From: Acetobacter estunensis
Lineage (GTDB): Bacteria; Pseudomonadota; Alphaproteobacteria; Acetobacterales; Acetobacteraceae
Assembly: GCF_011516945.1 (NCBI RefSeq)
Contig: NZ_WOTH01000028.1
Location: forward strand, 1-38,414
Length of the DNA: 38,414 bases
Reading direction: 5' to 3'
Each line of letters starts with the position of its first letter. Positions within the stretch are counted from its first letter, which is position 1. Shown one piece after another: positions 1 through 10,758 of this stretch. Under the pieces are notes generated by a model. It did no database searches. It was not told the DNA's origin and was given only the letters and a program-made list of their open reading frames with translations. A program made the position numbers and the translations under genes.

Positions 1-5
1 CTGTC

Positions 6-80
6 TGCATCGGGTTTTCTTGATGATTATGGAAATTTCTTTTCTACAAAACAGACTTTTTCATAATCTAACCCGATGTA
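6..80. repeat. Imperfect inverted repeat, about 75 bp
   Basis: The outer arms 6-16 and 70-80 pair over 11 positions (core ATCGGGTT / AACCCGAT, with one G-T pair). An inner arm pair, 25-35 with 57-68, also matches with one mismatch. The element is AT-rich and lies directly before the point where a thiamine-diphosphate enzyme gene loses its 5' part. It could be a small mobile-element remnant (MITE-like) or a transcribed hairpin. No transposase is visible. Confidence 0.5.
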
Positions 81-94
81 CAACCCTTCTGTGA

Positions 95-1468
95 GATTTC
101 CGCGTCGACCGGGCGGTGCGCATTGCCGCCGCTACGCGATCTCCCACCTGCGTCATTCTGCCCAATGATGTGCAACTGCTTCCCTATGATGAACCTTCCA
201 TGGCGCATGGTTACACCCATACAGGCGTGGGATTTCCAGTGGAGAGCGGTATCCCAGATGAGGAGGGTGTGCGCCGGGCTGCGACGGTTCTGAATGCAGG
301 GCGCAAAGTCGCGATTCTTGCCGGTGCCGGGGCTCTCGCGGCCACGGAGGAACTGATTGCCGTGGCGGATGTGCTGGGGGGCGGAATTGCAAAAGCGCTT
401 CTGGGTAAAGCGGCAGTTCCCGATGACCTTCCTTTTGTCACGGGATCGATCGGACTTCTGGGTACGAAACCTTCATGGAATCTGATGAAGGAATGCGACA
501 CATTGCTGATGGTCGGCTCGTGCTTTCCTTACAGTGAATTTCTTCCTGTGCCCGGACGAGCCAGAGGCGTCCAGATCGATATCAATGGGAGCAACCTGTC
601 CCTGCGTTACCCTATGGAGGTCAATCTTCAGGGTGATTCCCGGCAAACCTTGCGTGCGCTTCTGCCGTTGCTAATTCGCAAAACAGATCGGACGTGGCAG
701 AAGGAAATCGAGAAGGATGTCGCGCAATGGTGGAACGTTCTCGATGCGCGCGCCATGACAGAGGCGAATCCGCTCAATCCGCAGCGGGTGTTCCGTGAGC
801 TGTCTGCCCGCCTGCCGGACCGGGCGATCATAACGAGTGACTCCGGTTCCGTGGCGAACTGGTATGCCCGTGACATCCAGTTGCGGGAAGGCATGATGGG
901 CTCGCTTTCCGGTGGACTGGCCTCAATGGGAGCGGGAACGCCATACGCCATCGCCGCCAAGATGGCGTATCCGGATCGGACCGTGATCGCCTGCATGGGA
1001 GATGGGGCCATGCAGATGAATGGTCTGAATGAAATGATCACGATTTCCAAATATTGGCGGCAATGGAAAACACCTCATTTGATCGTTCTTGTGCTGAACA
1101 ATCAGGATCTTAATCAGGTGACATGGGAAGAGCGCATTCAACTTGGCGCGGGAAAGACGAACTCTACACAGAAGATACCGGATTTCCCGTATCATAAATA
1201 TGCGGAGCTTCTTGGTCTGAAGGGCATCTATGTGGATGATCCGGAAAAGGTTGGCACGGCATGGGATGAGGCGCTGGCCGCTGACAGCCCTGTCATTCTG
1301 GAGGCCCGCACCGATCCTGATGTGCCGCCCCTCCCGCCGCATGTCACGATGGAACAGGCGCGGCATTTCCTGAGCATGCTGCCAGCCGATCCGGAACGTG
1401 GCAGTGTCATGAAGAATACATTCCGACAGCTTCTAAGTTCTTTTCGGCCCGCTCGCCGTCGGAAGTGA
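95..1468 (+). pseudogene. 5'-truncated thiamine-diphosphate-dependent enzyme (pyruvate oxidase/acetolactate synthase-like)
   Basis: The protein matches the central and C-terminal domains of the POX/ALS family of ThDP enzymes. Counting from the first possible start (GTG 116), the Mg-ThDP motif runs from GDG at residues 295-297 to NN at 328-329, and a central FAD/DHAP-synthase-like domain lies at about 50-190. Full-length relatives have some 550-600 residues and begin with a PYR domain of about 150 residues, including the catalytic Glu. That domain is absent here. Family-like sequence (RVDRAVRIA) can be read upstream of the GTG from about 98, and a TGA in the same frame at 92-94 blocks further extension. 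There is no ribosome-binding site before 116. I read it as a gene remnant cut off by a rearrangement next to the inverted repeat at 6-80. Without the PYR domain it should not be catalytic, and the substrate cannot be named. Confidence 0.75.
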
Positions 1469-1609
1469 ATGAGACATTCCTGTCTTTCTTGGATTTTTCA
1501 GGAACTACTGTCTTTCCCCATCCGTTGTTTAGGCACGTTTCCCGATCTGGCCGCGATGTGTGCGGGGCTGGAGTGTCGGGTACATTCCATTATGTGAAAA
1601 GGTGCTGAT

Positions 1610-2452
1610 ATGAAAACGATCCTGATAACAGGTGCCGGCTCCGGTTTTGGAGCGGAAACAGCCCTTCGACTTGCCGCGCAGGGAGAAGATGTGATCGCGG
1701 CCGTGCAGGTTCCGCCACAGATTCATGCACTGGAGAAGGAAGCGCAACGCCGTGGCGTAAAGCTTCGCATCGAAACTCTTGACGTGACATGCGAAGGGGA
1801 TCGGAAAAAGGCAGAGCACTGGGATGTGGGCGTTCTGCTCAACAATGCCGGCATTTCAGAAGGTGGGGCCGTCGCGGACATTCCGGCTGAGAACCTGCGG
1901 CGACAGTATGACGTCAACATCATCGGACCGGTCCTGCTGACGCAGATCGTGCTGCGGGGCATGATCAAGCGGGGAGAGGGTAAGGTGGTGTTTATGTCGT
2001 CCGTCGCCGGGCTGACCACCGATCCTTTTGCCGGTGCCTATGCATCTTCCAAACATGCGATCGAAGCGATCGCTGAGGCGCTTCATCTGGAAATGCAGGA
2101 GTTTGGAATCGAGGTGGCCACGGTCAATCCGGGACCGTTCCTGACGGGTTTCAACGATCGGATGTTCGAGACATGGAAAGGCTGGTGTGATGACCCGTCG
2201 AAGCGGGTGTTCGATTACAGCCGGATCGCCTTTCCGCATGAGCAGTATGATCCGGAGCCCGTGATCGAGACCACGATTGGTGTCCTGACCGGGAAGATCG
2301 GCACTTATCGTAACGTCGAACCACAGGCGATCATCGGTCAGCAGCGACAGATGATGGACAAGGTCTGGACGCGCAAAAGTGCGGAAGGTCTCGGACAGCG
2401 CGCTGAACTTGTGCAGAAGGCCTACGAACTGAAGCCCGGCACGCCAGTCTGA
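1610..2452 (+). CDS. SDR family NAD(P)-dependent oxidoreductase
   Basis: This is a 280-residue classical short-chain dehydrogenase/reductase, a cytoplasmic Rossmann-fold enzyme. The cofactor loop TGAGSGFG is at residues 7-14 and NNAG at 78-81. The catalytic Ser is at 130/131 and the YxxxK pair is Tyr144 and Lys148 (YASSK). The C-terminal extension beyond residue 180 carries the substrate loop and is slightly longer than in the shortest classical SDRs. The ATG follows an AAAAGGTG ribosome-binding site at 1597-1604. It stands alone, 141 nt after the broken ThDP gene. The substrate cannot be told from sequence. Given the family, oxidation or reduction of an alcohol or ketone is likely. Confidence 0.85.
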   Translation: MKTILITGAGSGFGAETALRLAAQGEDVIAAVQVPPQIHALEKEAQRRGVKLRIETLDVTCEGDRKKAEHWDVGVLLNNAGISEGGAVADIPAENLRRQYDVNIIGPVLLTQIVLRGMIKRGEGKVVFMSSVAGLTTDPFAGAYASSKHAIEAIAEALHLEMQEFGIEVATVNPGPFLTGFNDRMFETWKGWCDDPSKRVFDYSRIAFPHEQYDPEPVIETTIGVLTGKIGTYRNVEPQAIIGQQRQMMDKVWTRKSAEGLGQRAELVQKAYELKPGTPV

Positions 2453-2472
2453 GGTTAAGGTTCACGCATGCG

Positions 2473-2499
2473 GGGAACGCCCGGAGAATGCGCGTTCCC
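2473..2499 (+). terminator. Hairpin after SDR gene, possible terminator
   Basis: A perfect 8-bp stem (GGGAACGC, 2473-2480, with GCGTTCCC, 2492-2499) and an 11-nt loop lie 20 nt after the SDR stop codon. No U-tract follows, so intrinsic termination is uncertain. Confidence 0.4.
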
Positions 2500-2637
2500 T
2501 CATCCCTACAACGTGACTCTAAATCTCTCGACTTTACACTTCCTACACCGCCACGCTCACGTCCGCGCGTTATAAGCGCCGGTCGCAAACCCTGACGCGC
2601 AGCAAGAACAACAATTCGGCCGGCAGGGAGGTATGTC

Positions 2638-3384
2638 ATGAACCGCGAGACCGTCATCAGGGAGTTGGCGCCGGAAGGTGTCATCCGCACGGCCATCAAT
2701 CTGGGTAACCCCGTTCTGGCGCAACGGGATGCCCAGCATGGGGATGTCGCGGGGGTGTCTGTCGATCTGGCGCGCGAGATCGCACGGCGACTGAAGGTGG
2801 ACGTGCTGTTCGAGGCGTTCGCTGCCGCAGGCGATGTGACAGCGGCGGTGCCAACGGGACGGCTGGATCTGATGTTTCTCGCCGTCGATCCGAAACGGGC
2901 CGAGGAGATTCTCTTCACCGTTCCCTATGTGGTGATCGAGGGTACGTATCTGGTACGGGAGGACGCGCCCTTCCATGATGTTGCGGAACTGGATCGTGAG
3001 GGGGTGCGCATAGCGGTCGGTAAAGGGGCGGCGTACGATCTGTTTCTCTCGCGTGCGTTGAAACACGCGACGCTTGAGCGCGCCCCAACTTCGCCGGCGG
3101 CCATCGACCTGTTTGTGGAGTCGGGGCTGGAGGCTGCGGCGGGGGTGCGCCAGCCGCTCGCGGCTTGGGCGGCGAAACATCCGGGCTACCGGGTGCTGGA
3201 CGGCCGTTTCACGTCCATTGAGCAGGGCATCGGCACACCGAAGGGGCGGGAGGCCGCGCGGGCGTGGTTGCAGGACTTCGTGGAGGACGTGAAAGCGAGC
3301 GGATTCGTGGCCGAGCGTCTGGCGGCGCATGGACAGACGGCGGCGACGGTTGCGCCGAAGGCGGCGGGTTTTCCGGTGTTTTGA
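2638..3384 (+). CDS. Substrate-binding domain protein (SBP_bac_3 type) without signal peptide
   Basis: The 248-residue protein has the bilobal polar-amino-acid-binding fold of ABC-transporter family 3 binding proteins. The lobe-1 pattern GVSVDLAREIARRL is near residues 39-52, a LDLMFLAV strand is near 77-84, and the TVPYV segment (residues 94-98) typical of the family follows. It starts directly in the mature-like fold: there is no hydrophobic signal peptide and no lipobox cysteine. No permease or ATPase gene is adjacent. The ATG has a good ribosome-binding site (GGGAGG at 2625-2630). Family members without export signals are known and are usually annotated as ABC substrate-binding proteins. 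A cytoplasmic ligand-binding role is possible but unproven. Confidence 0.75.
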   Translation: MNRETVIRELAPEGVIRTAINLGNPVLAQRDAQHGDVAGVSVDLAREIARRLKVDVLFEAFAAAGDVTAAVPTGRLDLMFLAVDPKRAEEILFTVPYVVIEGTYLVREDAPFHDVAELDREGVRIAVGKGAAYDLFLSRALKHATLERAPTSPAAIDLFVESGLEAAAGVRQPLAAWAAKHPGYRVLDGRFTSIEQGIGTPKGREAARAWLQDFVEDVKASGFVAERLAAHGQTAATVAPKAAGFPVF

Positions 3385-3423
3385 TGGGCAAAGCGGGCAG
3401 ACGGTAGGATTTTTCTTGCCTTT

Positions 3424-3438
3424 GTTCTCATTATGTTC
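3424..3438. promoter_or_regulatory. SOS box (LexA operator) upstream of recA
   Basis: GTTC (3424-3427), seven bases, GTTC (3435-3438) matches the alphaproteobacterial LexA operator GTTC-N7-GTTC exactly. A near-repeat on the other strand, GAAC-N6-GAAC (3446-3459), follows but has the wrong spacing. The box lies about 255 nt before the recA start, so a long untranslated leader is implied. Confidence 0.75.
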
Positions 3439-3694
3439 CAAAAGAGAACAAAGGCGAACGCTTTATTAACGAGCCGTTTGCGTCGGTGGGGCGGCGCCCG
3501 GAAAGGGTCGTCCGATTTCGGTATTCTGCAAGGAACATAGGCGCAGGCGGGTGCAATTCCCCGTTCCGCGCATTGCCCGAGAGGTCAGGCCTGTGACAGA
3601 CTCGTCAGCCGGTATGATCAACATGCCCGAAATACCGTCGCTGCTTACGTTCATGACGAAGCCGGAGCGGGAAATCGGGGGTCGAGGAATGGAA

Positions 3695-4717
3695 ATGGAC
3701 AAGACGAAGGCTCTGGACGGGGCGCTAAGCCAGATCGAGCGCGCATTTGGCAAGGGGTCCATCATGCGGCTCGGCCAGCGCCCTCACCAGCAGGCGGATG
3801 CGATTCCGACGGGGTCGCTGGGACTGGACATCGCATTGGGCATCGGCGGTTTGCCGCGCGGGCGCATTGTTGAAATCTATGGCCCCGAGAGTTCGGGCAA
3901 GACGACGCTGGCCCTGCATGCGATCGCGGAGGCGCAGAAGCTTGGCGGCACCTGTGCCTTCATCGATGCCGAGCACGCGCTCGATCCGGGCTATGCCCGC
4001 AAGCTGGGTGTGGACATCGACAACCTGCTCATCAGTCAGCCCGATGCCGGTGAGCAGGCACTCGAGATTGCCGACACGCTGGTGCGTTCCGGTGCAATTG
4101 ACGTGCTGGTGGTGGACAGTGTGGCGGCCCTTGTGCCGCGCGCCGAGCTTGAGGGCGACATGGGCGACAGCCATGTCGGCCTGCATGCGCGTCTCATGAG
4201 CCAGGCGTTGCGCAAGCTGACGGGCACGGTCTCGCGTTCCAACACGCTGCTGATCTTCCTCAACCAGATCCGTCTCAAGATCGGTGTGATGTTCGGCAAT
4301 CCCGAAACGACGACGGGCGGCAACGCGCTGAAGTTCTACGCCTCGGTGCGTATGGATATCCGTCGGATCGGTGCGATCAAGGACAAGGATGAGGTTGTCG
4401 GCAACCAGACCCGCGTCAAGGTGGTGAAGAACAAGATGGCCCCGCCGTTCCGGCAGGTCGAGTTCGACATCATGTATGGCGAAGGCATCAGCAAGATGGG
4501 TGAACTGATCGATCTTGGCGTGAAGGCGGGCGTGGTGGAGAAATCTGGCGCGTGGTTCTCCTATGACAGCCAGCGCGTGGGGCAGGGACGTGAGAACGCC
4601 AAGCAGTTCCTGCGCGATCATCCGGAAATCGCCAAGCAGATCGAGCAGAAGGTGCGTGAGCAGGCGGGTGTCGTAGCGGAGGCCATGATGGACGGCCCTG
4701 ACGAAGAAGACGGCTGA
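3695..4717 (+). CDS. recA: Recombinase RecA
   Basis: RecA forms filaments on single-stranded DNA, drives strand exchange, and triggers LexA self-cleavage in the SOS response. From this start the protein has 340 residues, close to the usual 340-355. The N-terminal signature [15 protein letters not shown] is near residues 13-27. Walker A GPESSGKT is at 63-70, Walker B ([12 protein letters not shown]) near 139-150, and the L2 DNA-binding loop ([16 protein letters not shown]) is present. The frame stays open upstream to 3551, but GAGGA at 3684-3688 is correctly spaced (6 nt) only for the ATG at 3695; the ATG at 3689 directly abuts it. An SOS box lies upstream and a strong terminator directly downstream, so the gene is probably monocistronic. 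Confidence 0.97.
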   Translation: MDKTKALDGALSQIERAFGKGSIMRLGQRPHQQADAIPTGSLGLDIALGIGGLPRGRIVEIYGPESSGKTTLALHAIAEAQKLGGTCAFIDAEHALDPGYARKLGVDIDNLLISQPDAGEQALEIADTLVRSGAIDVLVVDSVAALVPRAELEGDMGDSHVGLHARLMSQALRKLTGTVSRSNTLLIFLNQIRLKIGVMFGNPETTTGGNALKFYASVRMDIRRIGAIKDKDEVVGNQTRVKVVKNKMAPPFRQVEFDIMYGEGISKMGELIDLGVKAGVVEKSGAWFSYDSQRVGQGRENAKQFLRDHPEIAKQIEQKVREQAGVVAEAMMDGPDEEDG

Positions 4718-4730
4718 GGCATTTCAGGGA

Positions 4731-4767
4731 AAGGGCCGTTTCGCGTAAAGGCGGAACGGCCCTTTTT
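4731..4767 (+). terminator. Rho-independent terminator of recA
   Basis: A 14-bp stem (4731-4744 with 4751-4764, one G-U pair), a 6-nt loop and a T run at 4763-4767 begin 13 nt after the recA stop codon. Confidence 0.9.
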
Positions 4768-4836
4768 GTATCGGAGCCGGTATTCCTGCGGTTTTGTGGT
4801 AGAACGCAGCATCACACGACACAGGACAGAGAGTTC

Positions 4837-6099
4837 ATGGTTGCCGCTTCCGCCATCCGCATCGTTCCTCCCGGTCGCCCGCTGCGGGGAAAGCTGGAAC
4901 TTCCCGGCTCCAAATCCATCACCAACCGCGCGCTACTTCTGGCCGCCCTTTCCAAAGGGCGCAGCCTTCTGACAGGCGCGCTCAAGAGCGACGATACGCG
5001 CTACATGGCGAGAGCCCTCCAGCAGATGGGAGTGCAGGTCGAGGAACCGACGGAGACGAGTTTCGTCGTGACCGGAACGGGTGCGCTGGCCGTACCAGAG
5101 ACTCCTCTGTTTCTGGGCAATGCGGGCACGGCGGTGCGGTTTCTCACGGCCGCCGTGGCCGCGCGCGTGCCGGGCGAGGTTGTGCTGGACGGTGACGAGC
5201 ACATGCACAAGCGCCCCATCGGACCGCTTCTCTCTGCATTGGCGGCGCTCGGCGTGAAAGCCTCCGCGCCAACAGGCTGTCCGCCGGTGACTGTGGAGGG
5301 CACGGGCCATCTGGCCGGAGGGGAAGTGCGTATCGATGCCGGTCTGTCCAGCCAGTATGTCTCAGCCGTGCTCATGGCGGCAGGCTGTGCGGACGCACCT
5401 GTGGAGATTGCGCTTCAGGGAAGCGGGCTGGACGCGCGGGGTTATGTCGATCTGACCGTGGCCACCATGCAGGCTTTTGGTGGAGAGGTGCAGGCTGAGG
5501 ACACCATGCGGTGGCGTGTGCAGCCCAAGCCTTATGTCGCCACGGATTTCTATATCGAGCCGGATGCGTCCGCCGCGACCTATCCTTGGGCGGCGGGCGT
5601 GCTGACGGGGGGCGGAATCGACGTGGGGCTGGACCCGATGGCGTTCTCGCAGCCCGACGCGAAGGCGTGGCAGATGATGACGCTGTTTCCGCACATGCCT
5701 GCCGAGATCGATGGTTCGCAGATGCAGGACGCGGTGCCGACACTGGCCGTGCTTGCGGCTTTCAATCAGACGCCGGTGCGGTTTGTCGGGATTCGCAATT
5801 TGCGGGTGAAGGAGTGCGACCGGATTTCCGCTGTCAGCACCGAACTGAACCGGATCTGTCCGGGGCTAGCGCGGGAGGACGGAGACGATCTGATCGTCAA
5901 TGGTGATCCGACACTGGCCGGACAGTCACGCCCGACCCGGATCGAGACCTATTCCGATCATCGCATTGCCATGGCGTTTGCTCTGACCGGACTACTGATC
6001 GATGAGATCACGATCCTGAACCCTGCCTGCGTGGGCAAGACATGGCCCGGCTACTGGGATGCGCTGCGCGGGTTGGGTGTGGAGCTTGTGGCGGAATAG
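4837..6099 (+). CDS. aroA: 3-phosphoshikimate 1-carboxyvinyltransferase (EPSP synthase)
   Basis: It transfers the enolpyruvyl group of PEP to shikimate-3-phosphate, the sixth step of the shikimate pathway, in the cytoplasm. The 420-residue length fits the family (about 420-450). Visible are LPGSKSITNR (22-31, active-site Lys26), NAGTAVRF (95-102), KRPIG (125-129), the catalytic Asp298 in QMQDAVPTLA, RVKECDR (323-329, Glu326) and SDHRIAM near the C-terminus. In the PEP/glyphosate loop the Arg is followed by Phe102 where the E. coli enzyme has Pro101, so the loop is neither E. coli-like nor the CP4 form. The gene follows the recA terminator, and a run of purines (AGAGAG) precedes the ATG. Confidence 0.95.
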   Translation: MVAASAIRIVPPGRPLRGKLELPGSKSITNRALLLAALSKGRSLLTGALKSDDTRYMARALQQMGVQVEEPTETSFVVTGTGALAVPETPLFLGNAGTAVRFLTAAVAARVPGEVVLDGDEHMHKRPIGPLLSALAALGVKASAPTGCPPVTVEGTGHLAGGEVRIDAGLSSQYVSAVLMAAGCADAPVEIALQGSGLDARGYVDLTVATMQAFGGEVQAEDTMRWRVQPKPYVATDFYIEPDASAATYPWAAGVLTGGGIDVGLDPMAFSQPDAKAWQMMTLFPHMPAEIDGSQMQDAVPTLAVLAAFNQTPVRFVGIRNLRVKECDRISAVSTELNRICPGLAREDGDDLIVNGDPTLAGQSRPTRIETYSDHRIAMAFALTGLLIDEITILNPACVGKTWPGYWDALRGLGVELVAE

Positions 6100-6183
6100 T
6101 TCGGCTTGGGGGCAGGTCTGGGTCAGTGTTCGATGACCCAGCCTCACCTGTCGGGACAATGTGAGCGTCGTGAGAGGATTCTT

Positions 6184-6369
6184 CTACTCGTCGTAAGCCG
6201 CCACAAACCCTTTCACATCTCCACACATCAGCTTGGGCAGGCGGTCGCGGATGACGTCCTCCGGCCAGTTCCACCATGCGATAGCCAGCAGCTGATCAAC
6301 GATCTCAGCAGGAAAGCGGCGTCGAATGGTCTTCGCTGGATTACCACCCACAATGGTATAGGGTGCTAG
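6184..6369 (-). pseudogene. C-terminal fragment of CatB/Vat-type hexapeptide acetyltransferase
   Basis: On the minus strand, codons 6369 down to a TAG at 6184-6186 encode about 61 residues. They begin LAPYTIVGGNPAKTIRRRF and contain AWWNWPEDVIRDRLP and a C-terminal GDVKGF. This matches the end of the last hexapeptide coil and the C-terminal helices of xenobiotic/chloramphenicol acetyltransferases of the CatB family. The trimeric left-handed beta-helix and its catalytic His, about 150 residues, are missing, and an in-frame TAG stands immediately upstream (6370-6372). It is a decayed remnant between aroA and thiC with no start codon, too short to show as a normal gene. The remaining sequence up to the thiC promoter shows no other gene. 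Confidence 0.8.
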
Positions 6370-6492
6370 CTAGGTGTTTATCCCCGGCACGCTGCACTCA
6401 TCCGGCGAGGTTCAGGCCACATTCACTTCCATGACCGATCTGCGCAAAGAATGGTGGAGGACATTTCTCCTCTTCACGCCCGCGCGAGAACG

Positions 6493-8587
<2,095 letters not shown>

Positions 8588-8598
8588 TCCGCACTCAG

Positions 8599-8634
8599 CC
8601 TCCGACGATCCCGTGATGGTCGGAGGTGCTTTAA
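8599..8634 (+). terminator. Rho-independent terminator of thiC
   Basis: CCTCCGAC (8599-8606) pairs with GTCGGAGG (8619-8626) around a 12-nt loop. A T-rich stretch (TGCTTTAATTTA) follows, 11 nt after the stop codon. Confidence 0.7.
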
Positions 8635-8695
8635 TTTAGTGCAATCTTAAGTTTGTTCTCTCGTGCTGTCCTCCGGTCCCGTCCGGAGGAAGCCG

Positions 8696-9079
8696 ATGAT
8701 GAAAAACCTTGCTCGTGCCGCGTTCACACTTGTCTGCCTCGCCAGCCCTGCGGCGGCGCAGGATTACTCGAACGCCCCGTCCCGTACAGCCTCCCAGCAT
8801 TGGGACTACACCACGGGCGGCCAGCCCGCCCCAGTGGGCGATACCTATGAGAATTATCCGCCACCGCCTACGCAGGTCATCGTTTCACCGGGCATGACGG
8901 GAAGTGGCTGGGGATCGAACTCTTCAAGTGGTGGCTATGGGGGCCGCGGCTATGGCAACGCCGGGAACGGAGGCGCGGCATCTGTTCAGCAGGGCGGTGT
9001 GGGCTGGGGCAATGTGGGACAGGGAAATATCGGGGCTGGCAATATAGGTGCCGGAAATATCGGCGTTCGGCAGCCATAA
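8696..9079 (+). CDS. Secreted small protein with Gly/Asn-rich GNIGA repeats
   Basis: The 127-residue product begins with a clear Sec signal peptide (hydrophobic core ARAAFTLVCLASP, cleavage after AAA near residue 21). A Pro/Tyr-rich stretch follows (DYSN...YENYPPPP), then a Gly/Ser/Asn-rich tail that ends in tandem five-residue units (GNIGA GNIGA GNIGV). It is probably periplasmic or exported. Pentapeptide units of this GN(I)G type resemble those in glycine-rich surface proteins, but no family is recognised. GGAGGA at 8685-8690 supports the start at 8696 (or the second ATG at 8699). It is monocistronic between the thiC terminator and the GT61 pseudogene. No function is proposed. Confidence 0.65.
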   Translation: MMKNLARAAFTLVCLASPAAAQDYSNAPSRTASQHWDYTTGGQPAPVGDTYENYPPPPTQVIVSPGMTGSGWGSNSSSGGYGGRGYGNAGNGGAASVQQGGVGWGNVGQGNIGAGNIGAGNIGVRQP

Positions 9080-9161
9080 GCGGTAGCAGCGCCTTTTCAG
9101 CGTTAATAAAATGTGAAAACTAGAGTGGGTATTCACAGGACGAGACTGGACAGATCACGCG

Positions 9162-10691
9162 ATGTTAACGGACTGCGTTGCCCCTCAAGGCCTCACGGAA
9201 TGGGACCACTTTCGACCAGCCCTCAGTGTGGCGGAATACGCTGTCTTTTATCCCCGGCACGATCATTACGGCTCTCTTCCCTGGGGCGTCTATGACCTCA
9301 ACGGTCGTCTCAATGCCCGCGCAGCCCTGATTCAGGAAAAAAGCAATCTTGGTCATGGCCAGGAATGGATCGCGGCCAGCCCCCGCTGCAGCATGGACAT
9401 GCCGGAAATCGAAAGTGCCGTTTACGGTGGCATGATCGGCCTGCATTATGGCCATACATTGCTCGAACTGCTGCCGCGTTTGTGGTAACTGCGCAATGTC
9501 GCAGCGCCATCTTCAAAAATTCTTGTCCATTGCGGTCCGGGTCTGGAAACGGCTTGGAGCACCCCATGGTTCAAAGAATTGATGGAACTGATCGGCATTT
9601 CCCCTAGTGATCTTATCTCTCCCACGACCACAACTCTCGTGCGCCGTCTTCTCCTTCCCGAGCCGACATTTCAGATCAATCATTTCTGTATGAAAGAATT
9701 TATCGCCTTTACCAACACCATCGGTGATCGCGTCACCCCTTCGACTGACGAACGACCGGTTTTTCTCACCAAGAAAAATCTTTCCCAAGGCGTGCTGAAC
9801 TGCGTGAACGAGGATGAGTTCTGCGCACGGCTCGAATCGCGCGGGTTTCGGATTGAATCGCCTGAACATCATACATTGCGCCAGCAGATTGCGTTTTTTC
9901 ACAATCCGGCAGGTGTGGCGGGCATGCTCGGATCGAATATGCACACCAGCATTTTCAGCCGAAAAGCTTACGGCCTTGTCTTGCATGTCGTGCCCTATAA
10001 TTCAAACTCGTTCTACTTGCTTGACGCCTGTAATCAGGCCGATTTCCGCTACGTCACCAGCCCGTCCATTACCGAGACCGAAGCGGCGCCCGGATTCCGG
10101 CACAGTTTCCGCATGGAAAATCCTGTACAACTGGCCGATGCCTTCGCCGACGCTTTCTTTGCTCAACAGACAGAAATACTGTCCAAAAGACGGGCCAATC
10201 GCGCGCCGAAACAGTCCACTCCCATGGCTTTCTACGCTGTCCGCAATGAAACCGGAGAATTTCTCACGGCACGTCATGCCGACGGCAAACTGGTCGTCTC
10301 AAGCGAGGCCTCGCCTCTTCTCTATCCCATCATCGCGGCGCTGGGGCAGGACGGCAAAGTAGAACTATTCGCTGAAGCGCCAGCACCTTTTCCTGTCACT
10401 GCGTCAACCACCAGTCACTGGACCACCAGCATCTCCGGTCGTCTGACGATCGAAGACATTGAAGGCGTTTCGCAGCCCGGCATTCAGCACAACGGGAAAT
10501 GGCTTACCCTCCCTCCCCACAGCGATGGCACCGAAGCCTCATTCCGCGCCGAAATCCAGCTTGGATGGGAATGTGTCACGTTCGTTGAACTCTCCCTCGA
10601 ACGTAATCAGGCTGCACAAAGGCTGTACGATCAGATTCATGGCCATCGCCAGCAGGCGGCACGCGTCTCCGGCGGCTTCCTGATGGCCTGA
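9162..10691 (+). pseudogene. GT61 (DUF563) glycosyltransferase, interrupted by one in-frame stop
   Basis: A single frame from 9162 to 10691 would encode about 509 residues, but codon 109 is TAA (9486-9488). The upstream part ends in GGMIGLHYGHTLLELLPRLW, the GT61 signature that normally continues without a break. The downstream part resumes at once in the same frame with LRNVAAPSSKILV and carries the rest of the family pattern: NEDEFCARLESRGF, then LRQQIAFFHNPAGVAGMLGSNMHTSIFS. GT61 enzymes act in extracellular or capsular polysaccharide synthesis. A C-terminal region of about 160 residues is not recognised. The stop probably replaces a Tyr codon (TAT/TAC). It may be a true nonsense mutation or a sequencing error. 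No neighbouring polysaccharide genes are present. Confidence 0.85.
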
Positions 10692-10758
10692 CGCCCTGTA
10701 AAACTTCGCAACGCACCCTATATTCTCCGGTGGGACCACAAGGGATACCGACCGGATC

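Noticed and set aside
1610..2452. SDR as the missing ketosphinganine reductase
   Set aside because: It is more than 20 kb from the lipid locus, and nothing in its sequence is specific to that reaction.
3551..3694. N-terminal extension of RecA
   Set aside because: The residues do not match RecA, no ribosome-binding site supports the earlier starts, and the family signature begins after 3695.
10576..10600. GAAC-N8-GAAC upstream of uvrA as an SOS box
   Set aside because: Spacing is eight, not seven, and it lies inside the GT61 pseudogene about 160 nt before uvrA.
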